A stretch of 64,000 nt of DNA from JAJZVS01 sp963708095. GTDB taxonomy: Bacteria; Pseudomonadota; Alphaproteobacteria; Acetobacterales; Acetobacteraceae. Made by a program: the position numbers and the translations under genes. The stretch is from positions 1,426,001 to 1,490,000 of the forward strand of contig OY970182.1 of NCBI GenBank assembly GCA_963708095.1, read 5' to 3'. Each line of letters opens with the position of its first letter. Within the stretch, counting starts at the first letter, position 1. This document shows, piece after piece, positions 52,865 to 63,476 of this stretch. The notes below the pieces were generated by a model, which did no database searches, had not been told where the DNA came from, and saw only the letters and a list, made by a program, of their open reading frames with translations.

Positions 52865-52957
52865 GATGGGCCCTCCTTGCCGCCAACATGCCCCGCCAGG
52901 CGCGCCGCTGCCAGTCCCTTGGCGGCTCCCGTCGCCAACCCCTGGGCGGACGCGGGC

Positions 52958-53944
52958 TCAGCGATCCGCCGGCGGCAGTGGCGCGGCGGCGTAGGCCGCT
53001 TCCACCAGCGCCACGGCGGCAGCAAGCTCGCCAAGCCCCGCCACCGGCGGCGCACCGCTTGCGGCGCGCGCCAGCACGTCGGCAACGAAGCCCGGGTAGA
53101 GCGGCGCGTTGATCGTCGGCAGCGCCACCACCCGCCGATTGCGCGAATCGTCGCTGATCTCGAGCGCATCCGGCCCGCGCACGGCGAAGAAATGCCGCTC
53201 GGTGCGCAGGCTGTAATGGAGGTCGAACACCGAATGCGGCGCCGGGTAGAGGTAGCCGGTCTCCACCAGGCAGCGCGCGCCGCCGCCCTCCAGCAGGACA
53301 ACGGCGTGGTCCTCGATATCCAGCCCCGCCGTCGCGTTCGACCGCGCCGCCGCGGTCACCCGCAACGTCGCCCCGGGCAGCAGCGCGCGCGCCAGGTCGA
53401 GGAAATGGATGCCGAGGTTGAGCAGCGCCCCACCGCCGGCCGTGGCGTGCGACAGCATCCAGTCGCAGCCCTCGGCACGGTAGCGCTCCACCAGCCCGCC
53501 GATGAACCTGAAGCTCGCCACCTGGACCTGCTCCCCCGGCGCGGCCGTGCGGATCGCATGGAACAGCGCGCTGTCGCGGAACACGAGCGGGACGGCAGCG
53601 AAACAGCCGGCGGCGGCGGCGCTTGCGGCAAGCTCGGCCACCTCGGCGGCGGTGACCCCGCCCGGCTTCTCGATCGCGAACGGGATCCGCGCCGCGATCA
53701 GCCGCCGCGCGCTGGCCGCCATGTCGCAATGCCGGCCGAGGACGAAGGCGAAATCGGGCTGCGCCTGCGCGCACAGCGCCGCCGCGTCGGTGAAGGCCGG
53801 GCAGCCGGCGCGCGCCGCGACCGCTGCCGCCCGCGCCGGATCGGGGTCGCTCACGCCCACCACGGCGACACCCGGCAGGGCGAGGCACGGATCGAGATAG
53901 AATGGCGTGTGCCAGTGCCCCACGCCGATCAGCACCGCCCGCAT
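52958..53944 (-). CDS. Gfo/Idh/MocA-family oxidoreductase
   Basis: The protein has 328 residues; ATG 53944 is preceded by GGGGGAAGCGGCG, while the next in-frame start (53968) lacks such a site. MRAVLIGVGHWHTPF opens the NAD(P) Rossmann fold, and IPFAIEKPGG contains the family EKP motif. GGGALLNLGIHFLDLARAL is the typical D/H catalytic helix. The substrate (sugar or inositol-like) is unknown. It lies ~90 bases upstream of the DsbA-like gene on the same strand. Confidence 0.9.
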   Translation of the reverse strand: MRAVLIGVGHWHTPFYLDPCLALPGVAVVGVSDPDPARAAAVAARAGCPAFTDAAALCAQAQPDFAFVLGRHCDMAASARRLIAARIPFAIEKPGGVTAAEVAELAASAAAAGCFAAVPLVFRDSALFHAIRTAAPGEQVQVASFRFIGGLVERYRAEGCDWMLSHATAGGGALLNLGIHFLDLARALLPGATLRVTAAARSNATAGLDIEDHAVVLLEGGGARCLVETGYLYPAPHSVFDLHYSLRTERHFFAVRGPDALEISDDSRNRRVVALPTINAPLYPGFVADVLARAASGAPPVAGLGELAAAVALVEAAYAAAPLPPADR

Positions 53945-54018
53945 CGCCGCTTCCCCCCGCTTCTGCATTTGGCCGTTCCCGCCTATCCTGCCCCGATTGG
54001 CAACCGGAGGGAACGAGG

Positions 54019-54354
54019 ATGCCGGAGGGGAGAATGACTGACGCGAAACCGCGCGGGCTGCTGCTGGTGATGATCGAGGTCGATCCCGCGCACGAGGCGG
54101 ATTTCAACCGCTGGTACAACGAGGAGCACGTGCCCGAGCGCCTGTCCGTCCCGGGGATCCTGAACGCGCGCCGCTTCGTGGCGGTGGAAGGGGAGCCGAA
54201 ATACCTGGCGCTCTATGACCTCGAAAGCCCGGACGTGCTGCAGACCGATGCCTATACGAAGCTGCTGGCCGGCACGCCGTGGACCAATGCGACGAAGAAG
54301 CACTGGATCCGTTCCGTCCGCAACGTGTACCGGGAGATCCCGACCACGCCTTGA
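54019..54354 (+). CDS. Small EthD/ferredoxin-fold-like protein
   Basis: The protein has 111 residues; ATG 54019 follows GGAGGGAACGAGG. The sequence LLLVMIEVDPAHEADFNRWYNEEHVPERLSVPGILNARRFVAVEG is the DABB/EthD-type strand-helix pattern with HVPERL. Such proteins often dimerise and act as small degradation accessories. It is divergent from the Gfo/Idh/MocA gene. Confidence 0.8.
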   Translation: MPEGRMTDAKPRGLLLVMIEVDPAHEADFNRWYNEEHVPERLSVPGILNARRFVAVEGEPKYLALYDLESPDVLQTDAYTKLLAGTPWTNATKKHWIRSVRNVYREIPTTP

Positions 54355-54428
54355 ACGCGCGGCGGCGCAGTGGGATTCCTGAGATATGACGAAATCGTAA
54401 CGATACGCTCCCGCGCCTGCCCTGCGGG

Positions 54429-55034
54429 TCAGCCCTCCTGCAGCCGCTCGGCGACGAAGTCCAGTCGATCCTGGCCCCAGAATATCTCCTCGCCGATGAC
54501 GTAGGTCGGCGCACCGAACACCCCGCGGTCGAGCGCGCTCCTGGTATCGGCCGCGCGCCGTTCCGCCCATTGCGGATCCGCGCCGAGTTTCATCACCGCG
54601 TCCGGATCGAGGCCGACATCGGCGATCAATGCAGCGAGCGTCGCGGCGTCGCCGGTGTCCTTCTCCTCCTGCCACAACGCCTTCAGCACGCGATGCGCCA
54701 GCGCGATCGCCGGCGCATCACCGATCGTTTCGCGCACGGCGATGACGCAGGAGGCCGCGGGCAATTCCGCCGCGGGGAAGAATTTCGGCCGGATGTGGAT
54801 GGGAATGCCGAGACGGCGGCGCCAGCGCGCCAGATCCATCAGCCGGTACGCCTGGCGTTGCGGCGCGCGTTTGGGCAGGGGCAGGCCGCCGGAGGCGGGG
54901 AAGATCGCGCCGAAATCGACCGGATGGATGCGCAGGCCGGCACCGTGCCGGGCCGCCAGCGCCTCGATCCGCGCGGCACCAAGATGCGTCCAGGGGGAAT
55001 TCAGCGATGCGTAGTAGTCGATATGTAGGCCCAT
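54429..55034 (-). CDS. 2-hydroxychromene-2-carboxylate isomerase-like protein
   Basis: The protein has 201 residues; ATG 55034 follows GAGGAGGACCGC. IDYYASLNSPWTHLGAARIEALAARHG matches the start of the DsbA-like isomerases, with Ser replacing the catalytic Cys (SPW), as in the glutathione-dependent HCCA isomerases of aromatic degradation. It ends with GVFGAPTYVIGEEIFWGQDRLDFV, the family signature. No other aromatic pathway gene is nearby, so the true substrate is uncertain. Confidence 0.9.
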   Translation of the reverse strand: MGLHIDYYASLNSPWTHLGAARIEALAARHGAGLRIHPVDFGAIFPASGGLPLPKRAPQRQAYRLMDLARWRRRLGIPIHIRPKFFPAAELPAASCVIAVRETIGDAPAIALAHRVLKALWQEEKDTGDAATLAALIADVGLDPDAVMKLGADPQWAERRAADTRSALDRGVFGAPTYVIGEEIFWGQDRLDFVAERLQEG

Positions 55035-55335
55035 GCGGTCCTCCTCGACGCGTTTCGATGCCGGCGCGGCATGGCCGGCACGGGCGATCCTGGTCGCGCC
55101 GGCACCGCCGCGCAAGCGGGCGTGCCGCGACGGAGGACAATCGGCAACGGGAGGAAGAAGGAGATCGTAGAGGGGGTCTGAGCGCGACGCGCGTTCCTGC
55201 GCACCCGTGATCCTCCGTTGCGGCGGCACGTTTGCACCGGATCACGCATCGCGCTCCGAGGGGCGCACGCGGCTGCGACAGGTAACCAACCCTCTGCGAT
55301 CTCCACCCGGGGCCATCGGGTGAACCACCGGTGCG

Positions 55336-55438
55336 TCACCTTGTATCTCGGATATCTGCGAGAACCGCTTTGGGCCGGCAGGGGCGCCTGCCCCGCCGGC
55401 CCAAAGCGGTTCTCGCAGATATCCGAGATACAAGGTGA
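55336..55438. repeat. Near-perfect 49-bp-stem inverted repeat
   Basis: Bases 55336-55379 are exactly complementary to 55395-55438 (44 bp). The stem continues after one bulged A through GGGGC/GCCCC to a four-base loop GCCT (55386-55389). No T-run follows. It lies 117 bases upstream of the htpG start. Confidence 0.95.
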
Positions 55439-55484
55439 AGCAACCGCCGCCCGCGCCGATCTTCCCGTTCAGGCGATTCCCCTG
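55431..55484. repeat. Mosaic repeat, copy B
   Basis: The core CCGCCCGCGCCGAT followed by CGTTCAGGCGATT is about 75-80% identical by eye to copy C at 63351-63409 and to the complement of copy A at 9904-9963. It directly abuts the long hairpin. Confidence 0.7.
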
Positions 55485-55554
55485 GAGAACCGGCGCCGGG
55501 CTTGCGCCGTCCGGCGCCGATGCGCATATCGGCCGGCGCGAACGGAGGGCCGAG

Positions 55555-57435
<1,881 letters not shown>

Positions 57436-57525
57436 ACCGCCCCCTTGCGGGGGAGGGAGAAGGCGCGCCTTCACACGCCCCCCGCCCGGCCGCACACTGC
57501 CCCCCGACAGCAGGAGGACCCGGCC

Positions 57526-58311
57526 TTGGCCGCACAAGCCTACGAGCAGATCGGCGTCACCCAGACCGGCCACCTGGCCACGATCGAGATCCGCCGTCCC
57601 CCGAATAATTTCGTCTCCGTCGCCATGGTGGCGGAGATCGCCGACGCGCTGGAATCCCTCGACCGCGACCCCGCCTGCCGCGCCATCGTCCTGTCCGCCG
57701 CGGGCAAGCATTTCTGCGCCGGCGCCGATTTCTCCTCCCGCGGGCCGGACGGGCGGGCCGAACCGGTGGAGCGTGGCCGGCACCTCTACAAGGAAGCAAT
57801 TCGCCTGTGGCGCACGGGCAAACCGATCGTCGCGGCGGTGCAGGGTGCGGCGGTGGGCGCCGGCCTCGGCCTCGCGGTGATGGCGGATTTCCGGGTGGCG
57901 TGTCCGGAAGCCCGGTTCTCCGCTAATTTCATCCGCATGGGCTTCCACCCGGGCTTCGGCCTGACCGCGACCCTGCCGCGGCTGATCGGCGCGCAGCAGG
58001 CGGCGTTCGTGTTCTACACCGGCCGGCGCTTCACAGGCGAGGAAGCCAAGACGATGGGCCTGGTGGACCAGCTCGTCCCGCAGGAGAGGCTGATCGAAGC
58101 GGCCACCGCGCTCGCCGCCGAAATCGCCGAGGCCGGCCCGCTCGCCATCACCGCCACCCGCGAAACCCTGCGCCGGGGCCTGGCGGAAGCGGTGCAGGCG
58201 GCCACCGAGCGCGAGTACCAGGAACAGACCTGGTTGCGCCAGACCGAGGATTTCCGCGAAGGCACGCGCGCCATGGCCGAACGCCGCCCGCCCGATTTCA
58301 AAGGGATCTGA
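57526..58311 (+). CDS. Enoyl-CoA hydratase/isomerase family protein
   Basis: The protein has 261 residues. I chose the TTG at 57526 because AGGAGG lies 8 bases upstream; an in-frame start at 57445 would add a Pro/Arg-rich stretch lacking a ribosome site. The crotonase fold shows SAAGKHFCAGADFS (oxyanion hole), VQGAAVGAGLGLAVMADFRVA and FIRMGFHPGFG. One of the two usual catalytic Glu positions reads GFHPGFG rather than the Glu of true hydratases, so it may be a related isomerase or hydrolase. It precedes pirin by 14 bases. Confidence 0.9.
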   Translation: MAAQAYEQIGVTQTGHLATIEIRRPPNNFVSVAMVAEIADALESLDRDPACRAIVLSAAGKHFCAGADFSSRGPDGRAEPVERGRHLYKEAIRLWRTGKPIVAAVQGAAVGAGLGLAVMADFRVACPEARFSANFIRMGFHPGFGLTATLPRLIGAQQAAFVFYTGRRFTGEEAKTMGLVDQLVPQERLIEAATALAAEIAEAGPLAITATRETLRRGLAEAVQAATEREYQEQTWLRQTEDFREGTRAMAERRPPDFKGI

Positions 58312-58325
58312 AAAGGACCCGCGAC

Positions 58326-59231
58326 ATGCCCGACATGGTCATCGACGCCCGCGCCGCCGATCTCGGCGGCGGCCTCAAGGTCCGACGCATCCTGCCGTTC
58401 CAGCGCCGGCGCATGGTCGGCCCCTTCATCTTCATGGACCACGCCGGCCCGGTCAGCGTGCCGCCCGAACAACGCCACCAGGCCGACGTCCGCCCGCACC
58501 CGCATATCGGCCTGTCCACCGTCAGCTACCTGTTCAGCGGCCAGATCACCCACCGCGACAGCCTGGGCGTGCAACAGGTCATCCGCCCCGGCGAGGTCAA
58601 CTGGATGACCGCCGGCCGCGGCATTTCCCATTCGGAACGGTTCGAGGACCCCGCCGCCCGCGCCGCCGCCGCGGTGGAACTGATCCAGACCTGGGTCGCT
58701 CTGCCGGAAGCCGAGGAAGAAATCGCCCCTGCCTTCGAACACTACGCCCCGGAAGCCCTGCCGATCTTCCAGGACGGCGGCGTCTGGATGCGCCTCATCG
58801 CCGGCGACGCCTACGGGCTGCGCAACGGGGTGAAGACCTTGTCGCCCTTGTTCTACCTGCATATCGTTCTGCAACCTGGCGCCCGCCTCGCCCTGCCGCG
58901 CGGCCACGCCGAACGCGCGGCCTATATCGCCGCCGGCCGGCTGGAGGTGGACGGGCACAGCCACGACTCCGGCCGGATGCTGGTCTTCGGCGCCGCCGAG
59001 GACCCGGCGATCGTCGCCCCCGAGGCCTGCACCGTGCTGCTGCTCGGCGGCGAACCGCTCGGCGAGCGCTTCATATGGTGGAATTTCGTCTCCTCCCGCA
59101 AGGACCGGATCGAGCAGGCGAAGGCCGACTGGAAAGCCGGCCGCATCGCACTCCCACCGGCCGACCACGACGAGTTCATCCCCCTGCCCGAAGACCACCC
59201 GCGCCCGCCCGCCGCCGAAGCCTTGTCGTAA
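58326..59231 (+). CDS. Pirin family protein
   Basis: The protein has 301 residues. The bicupin N-terminal domain has the metal-binding set: HPHIGLSTVSYLFSGQITHRDS, with further His/Glu in GISHSERFED. LPFQRRRMVGPFIFMDHAGP is the pirin signature. Bacterial pirins bind iron, and some oxidise quercetin or modulate other proteins. It is in a likely run with enoyl-CoA hydratase (upstream) and SDR (18 bases downstream). Confidence 0.95.
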   Translation: MPDMVIDARAADLGGGLKVRRILPFQRRRMVGPFIFMDHAGPVSVPPEQRHQADVRPHPHIGLSTVSYLFSGQITHRDSLGVQQVIRPGEVNWMTAGRGISHSERFEDPAARAAAAVELIQTWVALPEAEEEIAPAFEHYAPEALPIFQDGGVWMRLIAGDAYGLRNGVKTLSPLFYLHIVLQPGARLALPRGHAERAAYIAAGRLEVDGHSHDSGRMLVFGAAEDPAIVAPEACTVLLLGGEPLGERFIWWNFVSSRKDRIEQAKADWKAGRIALPPADHDEFIPLPEDHPRPPAAEALS

Positions 59232-59249
59232 CCCTGGAGGGCCGATCGC

Positions 59250-60113
59250 ATGGATACCGGACCGGGCAAACTGGACGGCAAGGTAGCGATCGTCACCGGC
59301 GCCTCCCGCGGGATCGGCGCCGCCATCGCCGCGCTGTTCGCCGCGGAGGGCGCGCGCGTGGTCTGCGCCGCGCGCACCGTGCGGGAGGGCGATCACCGCC
59401 TGCTGGCCGGTTCCCTCACGGCCACCGTCGCCGCGATCGCGGCAGCGGGCGGGTCGGCGCGCGCGGTTGCGGCGGATGTTTCGGATGAAGCCTCCTGCCG
59501 CGCGCTGGTGGCGGCGGCGCAGGATGCGTACGGGCCGGTCGATATCCTGGTGAACAATGCGGCCCTGACCTATTTCCAGCCCATCACCGAGATGGCCCCG
59601 TCGCGCTGGATGCGCGCCTTCGCCGTCGACGTGCACGGCCCGTTCATGCTGTCGCGGCTGGTGCTGGAGGATATGATCCCGCGCCGGTCGGGGGCGATCG
59701 TGAACATCAGCTCCGGCGCGGCGATCGGGCCCGGCCGCGGCCCCTATGCCGACACGGCGGTGCGCGGCGGCACCATGTACGGCGCGGTGAAGGCAGCGCT
59801 GGAACGCTTCACTCAGGGCCTGGCGCAGGAAGTGGCGCAATACGGCGGCATCGCGGTGGCTGCGGTTTCGCCCTCGCGCGTCGTGCCCACACCGGGTACT
59901 GTCTTCCACAAGCTGGTGGACGGGATGGACGATCCGCGCGGCGAGCCGCCCGACTACATGGCCCGCGCGGCGCTGCTGCTGGCGAGCGAGCCGGCGGCGA
60001 GCGTGAACGGGCGTGTGACGTACAGCCAGCAGATCCTGAAGGAATATGGGCTGATCGCGCAGGCGGGCGGGCGCGGCGTGGACACGCCCGGCTCCGGCTA
60101 TGCGCAGATCTGA
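59250..60113 (+). CDS. Short-chain dehydrogenase/reductase
   Basis: The protein has 287 residues. VTGASRGIGAAIAALFAAEGARVV binds NAD(P); NNAAL and VNISSGAAIGPGRGPYADTAV precede the catalytic MYGAVK (Tyr-x3-Lys). The insertion between the catalytic Ser and Tyr is longer than in classical SDRs. The 3' end overlaps the TMEM175-like gene by 14 bases. Substrate unknown, possibly a CoA ester given the neighbouring hydratase. Confidence 0.92.
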   Translation: MDTGPGKLDGKVAIVTGASRGIGAAIAALFAAEGARVVCAARTVREGDHRLLAGSLTATVAAIAAAGGSARAVAADVSDEASCRALVAAAQDAYGPVDILVNNAALTYFQPITEMAPSRWMRAFAVDVHGPFMLSRLVLEDMIPRRSGAIVNISSGAAIGPGRGPYADTAVRGGTMYGAVKAALERFTQGLAQEVAQYGGIAVAAVSPSRVVPTPGTVFHKLVDGMDDPRGEPPDYMARAALLLASEPAASVNGRVTYSQQILKEYGLIAQAGGRGVDTPGSGYAQI

Positions 60114-60753
60114 ACCGGAACGCCGGGGGCCCATCTACAACCGCATCGCCGGGCAGAGCATCGAGCGGATCGCGGCGCTGAGCGACGGGATTTTCGCCGT
60201 GGCGATGACCTTGTTGGTGCTTGATCTGCGCCTGCCGGTGGCGGCTTCGGTGCACGGCGAGGCGGGGCTTGCGCGCGCCCTGGCGGCCCTGGCGCCGCAT
60301 CTGCTCGTCTATCTGATGAGCTTCATGACGCTCGGCATTTTCTGGGTCGGCCAGCAGACGCAGCTCAACCACCTGGCGCAGGCGAATCGCGATCTGACGT
60401 GGATCCATCTCGGGTTCCTGTTCGCGGTCACGTTGATGCCGTTCTCCACAGGGCTGATCGGCAGTTTCATCGCCGAGAAGGTCGCGCTGGTGATCTATTG
60501 GGCGAACATCCTGCTGCTCGGCATCGCGCTGTTCGCGAGTTGGCGCTACGCGGTGCGCGCCGGGCTGGTGTACCCGGACGCGCCGGCCGGGACCGGCCGG
60601 GCGGTGGAGCGGCGGATCGTCATCGCACAGGCGCTGTACGCGGTCGGGGCGGCGCTGTGCGTGGTCAGCACATACTGGAGCCTGGGCTTCATGGTGCTGG
60701 TGCAGATCAATTACGTTATGGCGCCAAGGGTGCTCGGCCTCGACCGCCTGTAG
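60100..60753 (+). CDS. TMEM175/DUF1211 family membrane protein
   Basis: The protein has 217 residues with about six spans. The N-terminal ALSDGIFAVAMTLLVLDLRLP is the TMEM175 signature (the FSDGVFA-like motif of these potassium-channel relatives), and HLNHLAQANRDLTWIHLGFLFAVTLMPFSTGLIG follows. Bacterial members form potassium-permeable channels. It overlaps the SDR gene by 14 bases and converges on the molybdenum hydroxylase gene. Confidence 0.9.
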   Translation: MRRSEPERRGPIYNRIAGQSIERIAALSDGIFAVAMTLLVLDLRLPVAASVHGEAGLARALAALAPHLLVYLMSFMTLGIFWVGQQTQLNHLAQANRDLTWIHLGFLFAVTLMPFSTGLIGSFIAEKVALVIYWANILLLGIALFASWRYAVRAGLVYPDAPAGTGRAVERRIVIAQALYAVGAALCVVSTYWSLGFMVLVQINYVMAPRVLGLDRL

Positions 60754-60799
60754 GCGGCCGGCCCGGGCGCGGCGTGTCGCGTCCGAGCCGGGATCGGGT

Positions 60800-63175
60800 T
60801 CAGCCCTGCGCGGACCTGGCCGCCTGGATCGCCTCCCACACCCGCCGCGGGGAGGCCGGCATGTCGATGTGGGTGATGCCATATTCGCTGAGCGCATCGA
60901 CAACGGCGTTCATCACCGACGGCATCGATCCCGCGCAGCCCGCCTCGCCGCAGCCCTTGGCGCCGAGCACGTTCGTCTTGCACGGCACCGGATGGCTGTG
61001 GAATTCGTAGTTCAACGTGTCGGTCGCGCGCGGCAGGGCGTAGTCCATGTAGGAGCCGGTCACCGGCTGGCCGGACTCGTCGTATTCGACGTGCTCCATC
61101 AGCGCCTGGCCGATCCCCTGCGCCACGCCGCCGTGCGCCTGGCCTTCGACCAGCAGCGGATTGATGACGACACCGAAATCGTTCATCATCGTGTAGCGGA
61201 CGACCGAAACGACGCCGGTTTCCGGCTCGATCTCCACTTCCGCGATGTGGCAGCCGTTCGGGTAGGCGAACGGCGGGCTCTTCGCCACGTGGCGCACCGA
61301 CAACGTGCGCGGCAGATCGGGCGGCAGGTCGGATGCCGTGCGCACCCGGTCCGCCAGCTCCATGATGCCGATCGCGCGGTCGGTGCCGGCGATGCGGAAG
61401 GCGCCGCCGCGCGCGCCGATATCGAACTCGATGTCCGCCGCCGCGGCTTCCAGCACATGGGCGGCGAGCTTGCGCCCGTTCTCGATCACGAGGTCGGAGG
61501 CTTCGGCGATCGCGGTGCCGCTCGCCATCAGCGATTTCGACCCGCCGGTGCCGCCGCCGGCCAGCAGCTCGTCGGAATCGCCTTGCAGCAGCCCGATCCG
61601 CTCGAACGGAATGCCGAGGCGGGAGGCCAGCACCTGCGCGAACGGCGTCGCGTGGCCCTGGCCGTAATCAAGCGTGCCGGTGATGATGGTCACGGACCCG
61701 TCGTCCTCGAAGCGGATGCCGCCCATCTCCGGCGCGGGCGGCCCGGTCACTTCCAGATACTGGCCGATGCCGATGCCGCGCAGCTTGCCGCGTTCGCGCG
61801 AGGCACGCTTGCGGGCCCCGAACCCGTCCCAGTCGGCCGCCGCGAGGGCTTCTTCCAGGATCGCGGGGAAGTCGCCGCTGTCGTAGACGGTGCCGGCCGG
61901 GGTGGTCCAGGGCAGCTGGTCGGGACGGATATGGTTGCGCCGGCGGATCTCGATCCGGTCGATGCCCATCTCCCGCGCCGCCGTATCCAGCAGGCGTTCC
62001 ATATAGTAGTTGCTCTCGGGCCGACCGGCACCGCGATAGGGTCCGACCGGGCTCGTGTTGGTGAACACCGCCTGGGTCTGCACGTCCTGCAACGGCGTCG
62101 CGTAGACGCTGATGGTGTTCTTCACCACGTTGCCGGTCGGCTGCAGCACCGTGCCGTTCGACAGGTAGGCGCCGATGTTGCCGTAGCCGGTGACCCGCAG
62201 GGCCAGGATGCGGCCCTCGGCGTCCAACGCGACTTCCTGCTCCATGTCGTGGCCACGGCCGTGGCTGTCGGACAGGAAGCTTTCGGAACGTTCGTCGCGC
62301 CACTTCACCGGCTGGCCGAGCACGCGCGCGGCGTGCAGGATGGCGATGTATTCCGGATAGCAGGACGATTTCATCCCGAACGAGCCGCCGACGTTGCCGG
62401 TTAGCACGCGCACCTTGTCCTGCGGCGCATGCAGCACGCCGCACAGCAGGTTACGCATCGGGAACGTGCCCTGGCAGCCGAGGCGCAGGGTCCAGTGCTC
62501 GTTCGCCGCATCATACTCGCCGATCGCCGCGCGTGGCTCCATCGGGCAGACCGCGAGGCGGGTGTTCAGGATCTTCATCCGCGTCACATGCGCGGCGCGG
62601 GCGAAGGCGTCCGCAACCTTCGCGGTCTCGCCGTGGTGGAAATCGAGGATCACGTTGCCCGGCGTCGCGTCGTGCACCTGCGGTGCGCCGGGGGCGACGG
62701 CGGCGCGGGCGTCGGTGACGGCGGGAAGAGGGTCGATATCGACCAGCACCGCCTCGGCGCCGTCGCGCGCGGCCTTCCAGGTATCGGCCACGACCACCGC
62801 GACCGGGTCGCCCACGAAACGGACCTTGTCGGTCGTCAGCGGCGGTTGCGTCGGCTTCGGCATGTCCGAGCCGTCGCGGTTCTTGGACGCCGCGCCCGAC
62901 GGCATCGGACCGAGGCCGGCCGCAATCAGGTCGGCGCCGGTGAACACCGCGCGCACGCCGGGCAGCGCGGTGGCGCCCGAGGTGTCGATGCCGCGGATGA
63001 TGCCGTGCGCGTGGCCGCTGCGCACCATCACGGCGTAGAGCTGGCCGGGCAGGTTGATGTCGTCCGTATAGCGGCCCTGGCCGCGCAGCAGGACGGGGTC
63101 TTCCTTGCGGGAGACGGGCTGGCCAATGGCGTATTTGGCCTCGGCGTAGTCGATGGTGTCGAACGGGGCGTTCAT
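60800..63175 (-). CDS. Molybdenum hydroxylase large subunit (CoxL/xanthine dehydrogenase family)
   Basis: The protein has 791 residues from ATG 63175 (GGAAGGA upstream). The family signature is present throughout: GQPVSRKEDPVLLRGQGRYTDDIN at the start, GGSFGMKSSCYPEY, and PVGPYRGAGRPES near residue 380. The loop PYRGAGR, not AYRCSFR, places it with form II/other molybdenum hydroxylases rather than true CO dehydrogenase. The [2Fe-2S] and FAD subunits, normally adjacent, are absent from the flanks, so it must pair with subunits encoded elsewhere or be unusual. Confidence 0.93.
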   Translation of the reverse strand: MNAPFDTIDYAEAKYAIGQPVSRKEDPVLLRGQGRYTDDINLPGQLYAVMVRSGHAHGIIRGIDTSGATALPGVRAVFTGADLIAAGLGPMPSGAASKNRDGSDMPKPTQPPLTTDKVRFVGDPVAVVVADTWKAARDGAEAVLVDIDPLPAVTDARAAVAPGAPQVHDATPGNVILDFHHGETAKVADAFARAAHVTRMKILNTRLAVCPMEPRAAIGEYDAANEHWTLRLGCQGTFPMRNLLCGVLHAPQDKVRVLTGNVGGSFGMKSSCYPEYIAILHAARVLGQPVKWRDERSESFLSDSHGRGHDMEQEVALDAEGRILALRVTGYGNIGAYLSNGTVLQPTGNVVKNTISVYATPLQDVQTQAVFTNTSPVGPYRGAGRPESNYYMERLLDTAAREMGIDRIEIRRRNHIRPDQLPWTTPAGTVYDSGDFPAILEEALAAADWDGFGARKRASRERGKLRGIGIGQYLEVTGPPAPEMGGIRFEDDGSVTIITGTLDYGQGHATPFAQVLASRLGIPFERIGLLQGDSDELLAGGGTGGSKSLMASGTAIAEASDLVIENGRKLAAHVLEAAAADIEFDIGARGGAFRIAGTDRAIGIMELADRVRTASDLPPDLPRTLSVRHVAKSPPFAYPNGCHIAEVEIEPETGVVSVVRYTMMNDFGVVINPLLVEGQAHGGVAQGIGQALMEHVEYDESGQPVTGSYMDYALPRATDTLNYEFHSHPVPCKTNVLGAKGCGEAGCAGSMPSVMNAVVDALSEYGITHIDMPASPRRVWEAIQAARSAQG

Positions 63176-63476
63176 GGTCCGGTCTGTCCTTCCGGTCGGG
63201 ATCGTCGGCTCCCCCCGGGCCAGCGTTCGACCACCCGTGGCGGGTCGGGCCGATGGGATCGGGGGGATGGGGTCGGGTGGGAGTGTGGGGCCGATTGTGC
63301 GTCGCGGCAAGGTGGGGGCGGCTCTTCTCGGGGCAATCGCTCGAACCTCCGCGCGGGAGAGGTAAAGGAGCGGCCGCCCGCGCCGATTTTTGCGTTCAAG
63401 CGATTGCCCTGCAGCCCTTCTTCCACGAAGGGAGCGGAGAGAAGGGGCGCCCTGCAACCCATGTGCGGGAGGCCGC
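63176..63476. other. Gene-free stretch holding repeat C
   Basis: No gene is supported between the CoxL-like gene and dnaE, both on the minus strand. A small hairpin (CCCTTC/GAAGGG, 63415-63432) lies after the dnaE stop on its strand and could act in termination, though no T-run follows. The mosaic repeat C occupies 63351-63409. Confidence 0.4.
63351..63409. repeat. Mosaic repeat, copy C
   Basis: GAGGTAAAGGAGCGGCC leads into GCCCGCGCCGATTTTTGC and GTTCAAGCGATTGCCC. It matches copy B (55431-55484) in the same orientation and copy A (9904-9963) in reverse. GCAATCGCTCGAAC at 63334-63347 is an imperfect inverted partner of GTTCAAGCGATTGC. Confidence 0.7.

Noticed and set aside
54429..55034. Second DsbA-type redox enzyme with an active CxxC
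   Set aside because: The position of the Cys is SPW, so it is an isomerase-like protein, not a thiol oxidase.
60800..63175. True aerobic CO dehydrogenase (coxL form I)
   Set aside because: The active loop is PYRGAGR rather than AYRCSFR, and the partner subunits are not adjacent.
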